The notes below the pieces were generated by a model. It saw only the letters and a program-made list of their open reading frames with translations, had not been told where the DNA came from and searched no databases. A DNA stretch of 9,382 nt from Erysipelotrichaceae bacterium (lineage in GTDB: Bacteria; Bacillota_I; Bacilli_A; Erysipelotrichales; Erysipelotrichaceae), in assembly GCA_021442745.1 (NCBI GenBank), contig JABUSI010000390.1:1-9382 (forward strand), given 5' to 3'. Positions 6,801-9,382 of the stretch are shown here, one piece after another (position 1 is the stretch's first letter; every line of letters begins with the position of its first letter). Position numbers and translations under genes: made by a program.

Positions 6801-8030
6801 TTATTCTACCATAAATAGATTCGGTTTAGTACTGTAATGATTGATATCACAGCCGATTTTCGGGACAAAAATCACGTTCTTTTTCGCATTTTCCACAACC
6901 AGCCACCGGTCACGGTCCCAAAGCGGAACCTTCCGGTCAATAAACCATCGGTTCAGTTTTTTCGTTCCGAACCGCAGTTCGATTGTATCCCGAGGCTGTA
7001 CCGTCCGTACGATAAGCGGGAAATCCTCATCTGTAACTGTAATTGCCTGTATTGTACGCGTTCCACATAAAGTTAAGGTAAACAACGGATGCGTATATTC
7101 CCGCAAACAATCCAGTCTGCAATGCACCGGCTCTTCTTTTTCGTGCAAGTATACTTCCCCGTAACAGATATCCAGCAATTTTCCTTCCAGTTGTTCCCGA
7201 TGGTTCTTCCCGTCGTTTAACAGACAATCCAGATGGGAAAGATACTTCCGGGACATCCCGTATGCGTCAATCGCATTGACAAGAAGATATTCCCGTAGTA
7301 CCAAAAGACGGATCTCTTCCGGCAGCTTCCGGTATGTTTCCGTATTCCACGGAATCGGCTGTTTCGGAACCATCGCATCAACGGTTTTCCGGAGTTCTTC
7401 CGATTCCCTGTTACGATTCTCAATTTCTTCCAGCCAGATCTTTCTCTGCATCGTATCCGCCGGTTCCACCCGTTCATGACGAATCGCATTTCGCCGATAC
7501 AAATCGGTACCATTGGTTTCATCATATCCATACGGAACGTTATTTTTTATCACGTATTCTTCCGTTTCTTTCTTTGTCCAATCCAGAAGCGGACGAATAA
7601 CAGTCATTCCCCATATAGTATGTTCCCTTCGGATGCCGTAACAGGAAACCGCGCTGCCACGTTCCAATTGTAAAAGATATGTTTCCAGATGGTCATCCTG
7701 CTGATGCCCCAGAAGTACCGCATCACACGAATACTTCTCGCACAATTCTTTATAAAACCGATACCGTACATCCCGTGCCCAGCTCTGGAAATTACCGGAT
7801 TCATACACAGGAACAAGTACTTCGCACACAATGCCATTCATTTCGCAACATTTCCGCACCAGTTCTTCATCCCGGTCGCTGCTGTTTCTTTTTTTATAGT
7901 TCACATGAGCAACCACAACCGACAGATTCTTTTGGACACATAAGGAAAGAAGCGTCATGGAATCACTTCCTCCTGACACTCCGACAACGTATTTCTTTGT
8001 ACAATCCAATGAGTCCATCGTCATCACCAT
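6801..8030 (-). CDS. tilS: tRNA(Ile)-lysidine synthetase
   Basis: Ligates lysine to the wobble C34 of the CAU-anticodon tRNA-Ile, converting it to AUA decoding; an essential ATP-dependent N-type PP-loop enzyme. The 409-residue form has the PP-loop SGGSDS at 19-24. AHVNYKKRNSS (41-51) and LLGHQQDDHLET (107-118) follow. The family usually reads GHHxDD, so the second His is Gln here. RPLLDWTKKE (146-155) and DETNGTDLYRRNAIRHE (170-186) complete the catalytic domain. The C-terminal tRNA-binding domain ends with ELRFGTKKLNRWFIDRKVP (351-369). The start is uncertain: ATG codons occur at 8030, 8024 and 8018, and no strong ribosome site precedes the first. An extended -10 element just upstream would start RNA at about 8028, favouring a later Met. 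Any of these keeps the PP-loop intact. Confidence 0.94.
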   Translation of the reverse strand: MVMTMDSLDCTKKYVVGVSGGSDSMTLLSLCVQKNLSVVVAHVNYKKRNSSDRDEELVRKCCEMNGIVCEVLVPVYESGNFQSWARDVRYRFYKELCEKYSCDAVLLGHQQDDHLETYLLQLERGSAVSCYGIRREHTIWGMTVIRPLLDWTKKETEEYVIKNNVPYGYDETNGTDLYRRNAIRHERVEPADTMQRKIWLEEIENRNRESEELRKTVDAMVPKQPIPWNTETYRKLPEEIRLLVLREYLLVNAIDAYGMSRKYLSHLDCLLNDGKNHREQLEGKLLDICYGEVYLHEKEEPVHCRLDCLREYTHPLFTLTLCGTRTIQAITVTDEDFPLIVRTVQPRDTIELRFGTKKLNRWFIDRKVPLWDRDRWLVVENAKKNVIFVPKIGCDINHYSTKPNLFMVE

Positions 8031-8034
8031 CGGT

Positions 8035-8043
8035 ATTATATCA
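8035..8043 (-). promoter_or_regulatory. Possible extended -10 promoter for tilS-hpt-ftsH
   Basis: TGATATAAT (8043-8035) matches the extended -10 consensus TGnTATAAT exactly. No good -35 hexamer is found at 16-18 bases spacing, which is common for extended -10 promoters. It lies between the MazF-like stop (8047) and the first tilS ATG (8030). Transcription would begin near 8028, inside or just after that ATG. Confidence 0.45.
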
Positions 8044-8046
8044 TAA

Positions 8047-8586
8047 CTAAATCCCGATACAGGCGCGCAATCTCCTTACGATTTTCTGAAACATCATCGA
8101 GTCGGCATCAATGTGCGCCTTCACGTCAATAATCCGCGCCGTATTGATAAACTTCGCATCATTCAGGAACAATACCGACGGTTTTACCAGCCCCGGCACC
8201 AACCCGATTCGCATCAAATGTTCCCTTCCCGTCGGATTTTCATACTCATCATATGCCAGTGCATACGTCGAGCTGTTTGATGTCATCGGAACCACAAACG
8301 CCTTCCCGTGATGAAAGGAAATAATCAGACCGAAATGCTGGTATCCGACTTCATACACATATGCCTTGCCGAAATCGATGTAACATATATCCCCGACCAT
8401 CACCTTCACACCCAGTTCGGTCGCGGACCGTATATTCCTTCGTTTCTGCCAGTTCACCTCACTGATCATCAGTTTCGTTTTCTCTCCGTCTGACAACGTA
8501 CTATAATGTTCCTTCTCATCTTCAAAATAACAATCCTTTAAATGTTCCGCAAAATACGGTTTGTGCTGCTCGCCATGTTCATTCAT
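8047..8586 (-). CDS. Solitary PemK/MazF-like fold protein
   Basis: I recognise a MazF/PemK-like core at about 62-179 of 179 residues, from pattern only. MVGDICYIDFG (63-73) corresponds to the family's GDIVWVDF start. YQHFGLIIS (82-90) corresponds to xxRPxLVIS, and FVVPMTSN (97-104) to VxPxTS. PSVLFLNDAKFINTARI (136-152) corresponds to the SVxxxDQxxxxxxxRL segment, and the protein ends with a helix like LxxxLG. The Arg-Pro after strand 2, whose Arg is catalytic in MazF ribonucleases, is replaced by His-Phe (84-85); the Thr (102) is kept. Residues 1-60 form a charged N-terminal extension not normal for about 110-residue MazF toxins. No antitoxin-like gene is adjacent. The ATG has AGGAGG seven bases upstream. 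tilS begins 16 bases after the stop. Activity as a toxin is doubtful; a housekeeping or regulatory role is possible. Confidence 0.72.
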   Translation of the reverse strand: MNEHGEQHKPYFAEHLKDCYFEDEKEHYSTLSDGEKTKLMISEVNWQKRRNIRSATELGVKVMVGDICYIDFGKAYVYEVGYQHFGLIISFHHGKAFVVPMTSNSSTYALAYDEYENPTGREHLMRIGLVPGLVKPSVLFLNDAKFINTARIIDVKAHIDADSMMFQKIVRRLRACIGI

Positions 8587-8593
8587 ATCCCTG

Positions 8594-8599
8594 CCTCCT
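8594..8599 (-). promoter_or_regulatory. Strong ribosome binding site of the MazF-like gene
   Basis: AGGAGG, a full anti-16S match, lies seven bases before the ATG at 8586 and fixes that start. It is the strongest ribosome site in the window. A weak TTAGGA/TATAGA pair with 17-base spacing lies upstream, after the terminator, but it is too degenerate to call a promoter with confidence. Confidence 0.8.
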
Positions 8600-8632
8600 A
8601 CTATTTCTATAGGAAGCAGTCATTGTTATCCT

Positions 8633-8659
8633 AAAAAGAAGTAAGATTTCTCTTACTTC
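8633..8659 (-). terminator. Rho-independent terminator of the membrane-protein pair
   Basis: In RNA sense, GAAGTAAGA (8659-8651), a GAAA tetraloop (8650-8647) and TCTTACTTC (8646-8638) form a perfect 9-pair stem, followed by five U's (8637-8633). The stop codon of the upstream gene (TAA, 8655-8653) lies inside the 5' arm, so a ribosome finishing that gene would cover part of the hairpin. Confidence 0.82.
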
Positions 8660-9210
8660 CCGAATGTTTTTTCATAATATTCTTTTTCCTGCTGATAGAT
8701 CGTACGTAGTGACAACACGTTATAAGCAATATAGGACAAAATCGCAACTACCATCCATACATAGGAAAACAGTGCAGCCACAATGCCGGATGCCACAACC
8801 AGACCGACAAATCCGAAGAACATTTTTCTGGCATGGCTCTGGGCAGCGGCAGCATCTTCCTTAATCGTTACGTTTGCCCATGCCTGTTTAAACGGCGCTT
8901 TGAGGTATACGTATTCCGGCCATTTGGTAATACCGAAAATACTTCCGACCATCACAATTCCCGTCAGCAAGGACATAAACCAGAAGTTTGCGGACGGATT
9001 GAGCATCAGCCCCAGCAACATTACCATCAGAAACACACCGTAAATTGCCATATTCCCGCAAGCAATCAGATGCAGGTCAAAACTGCTGATATACCGCTTG
9101 TTTAATTTGTGGCAATGACCGCAATTCACTTTCCCGCCTTCGTATTTGTTCAACCGCGCACCGACAATCTGCGTGATTTCTTTCTTACAGTGATCGCAAT
9201 AGATTTTCAT
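8653..9210 (-). CDS. Zinc-ribbon membrane protein, unknown function
   Basis: I do not recognise the family. The 185-residue product starts with a compact zinc-ribbon: CDHC at 5-8 and CGHC at 30-33, two CxxC pairs 21 residues apart, which should bind one zinc. About four hydrophobic segments follow, near 48-69, 77-94, 130-147 and 150-167. A polar stretch with an Ala-rich run (about 100-128) separates segments 2 and 3. The tail is charged (KEYYEKTFGK). With four spans and no signal peptide, both the zinc-ribbon and the C-terminus should face the same side, probably the cytoplasm. The ATG at 9210 has AAGGA eight bases upstream and lies one base after the preceding gene's stop, so the two are probably cotranslated. 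The hairpin at 8633-8659 ends the transcript. Confidence 0.8.
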   Translation of the reverse strand: MKIYCDHCKKEITQIVGARLNKYEGGKVNCGHCHKLNKRYISSFDLHLIACGNMAIYGVFLMVMLLGLMLNPSANFWFMSLLTGIVMVGSIFGITKWPEYVYLKAPFKQAWANVTIKEDAAAAQSHARKMFFGFVGLVVASGIVAALFSYVWMVVAILSYIAYNVLSLRTIYQQEKEYYEKTFGK

Positions 9211-9211
9211 A

Positions 9212-9382
9212 CTACTTTTCCTTCTTGGAAACCAATCCCATTTTACGCAAAATGTTCATAACCGGATGGAACGTTTTGGATACCATTCCGGTAATCTCAA
9301 TGAACAGTTCAAAACACACTATCAGCACAAACAACATCAGTAAGCCGACTTTTTCATTCACAACGTACAGATATGCACTGAA
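9212..9382 (-). CDS. C-terminal fragment of a small membrane protein, unknown function
   Basis: The frame is open from the window edge at 9382 to a TAG at 9214-9212, giving 56 residues of a gene whose start lies outside the window. It contains a clear membrane segment (about 12-34: VGLLMLFVLIVCFELFIEI and onward) followed by a basic tail ending VSKKEK. The stop is one base before the ATG of the zinc-ribbon gene (TAGTATG), which supports a real, coupled gene. Too little is present to assign a family. Confidence 0.7.
   Translation of the reverse strand, partial: FSAYLYVVNEKVGLLMLFVLIVCFELFIEITGMVSKTFHPVMNILRKMGLVSKKEK

Noticed and set aside
8047..8586. A complete type II toxin-antitoxin module
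   Set aside because: No antitoxin-like gene lies on either side, and the family's catalytic Arg is not seen in its usual place.
8600..8632. TTAGGA / TATAGA as a promoter for the MazF-like gene
   Set aside because: Only 3 of 6 and 4 of 6 matches to consensus; noted with its ribosome site but not called.

Overview
The window is a housekeeping segment of a Bacillota (Firmicutes) chromosome with every gene on the minus strand. Read in transcription order, from high to low coordinates, it holds: the 3' end of a small membrane-protein gene, a zinc-ribbon/four-TM membrane-protein gene, a gene with a PemK/MazF-like fold, tilS, hpt, ftsH, hslO, dusB and lysS. The run tilS-hpt-ftsH-hslO-dusB-lysS is a known conserved arrangement in lactobacilli and relatives. 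That order, the AAGGAG-type ribosome sites, the sigma-A promoters and a T-box leader all point to Bacillota. The intermediate base composition and the LysRS with an extra C-terminal tRNA-binding domain would suit a lineage such as Erysipelotrichia, but that narrower placement is a guess.

Region 8640-9382 holds two tightly packed membrane-protein genes (stop and start one base apart) closed by a rho-independent hairpin that contains the second gene's stop codon. Region 6229-8586 holds the MazF-like gene, tilS and hpt; an extended -10 element sits across the mazF-like/tilS junction. ftsH follows hpt with overlapping signals and starts with TTG. A 9-bp hairpin with a short U-run lies between ftsH and hslO. 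hslO and dusB are separated by a single base. dusB ends without its own terminator, and 10 bases later a consensus sigma-A promoter starts a lysine-type T-box leader that controls lysS.

Functionally this is a translation and protein-quality group. TilS makes lysidine in tRNA-Ile, DusB makes dihydrouridine in tRNAs and LysRS charges tRNA-Lys. FtsH degrades membrane and regulatory proteins, Hsp33 holds unfolded proteins during oxidative stress, and Hpt salvages purines. The least ordinary elements are the solitary MazF-like protein lacking the usual Arg-Pro motif, the LysRS fusion combined with a tRNA-Lys-sensing leader, and tandem 10-bp repeats just past lysS. I see no mobile element, CRISPR array, stable RNA gene or clear new multi-gene system. 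The only region approaching 300 bases without a gene, 2051-2343, is accounted for by the T-box leader and its promoter.
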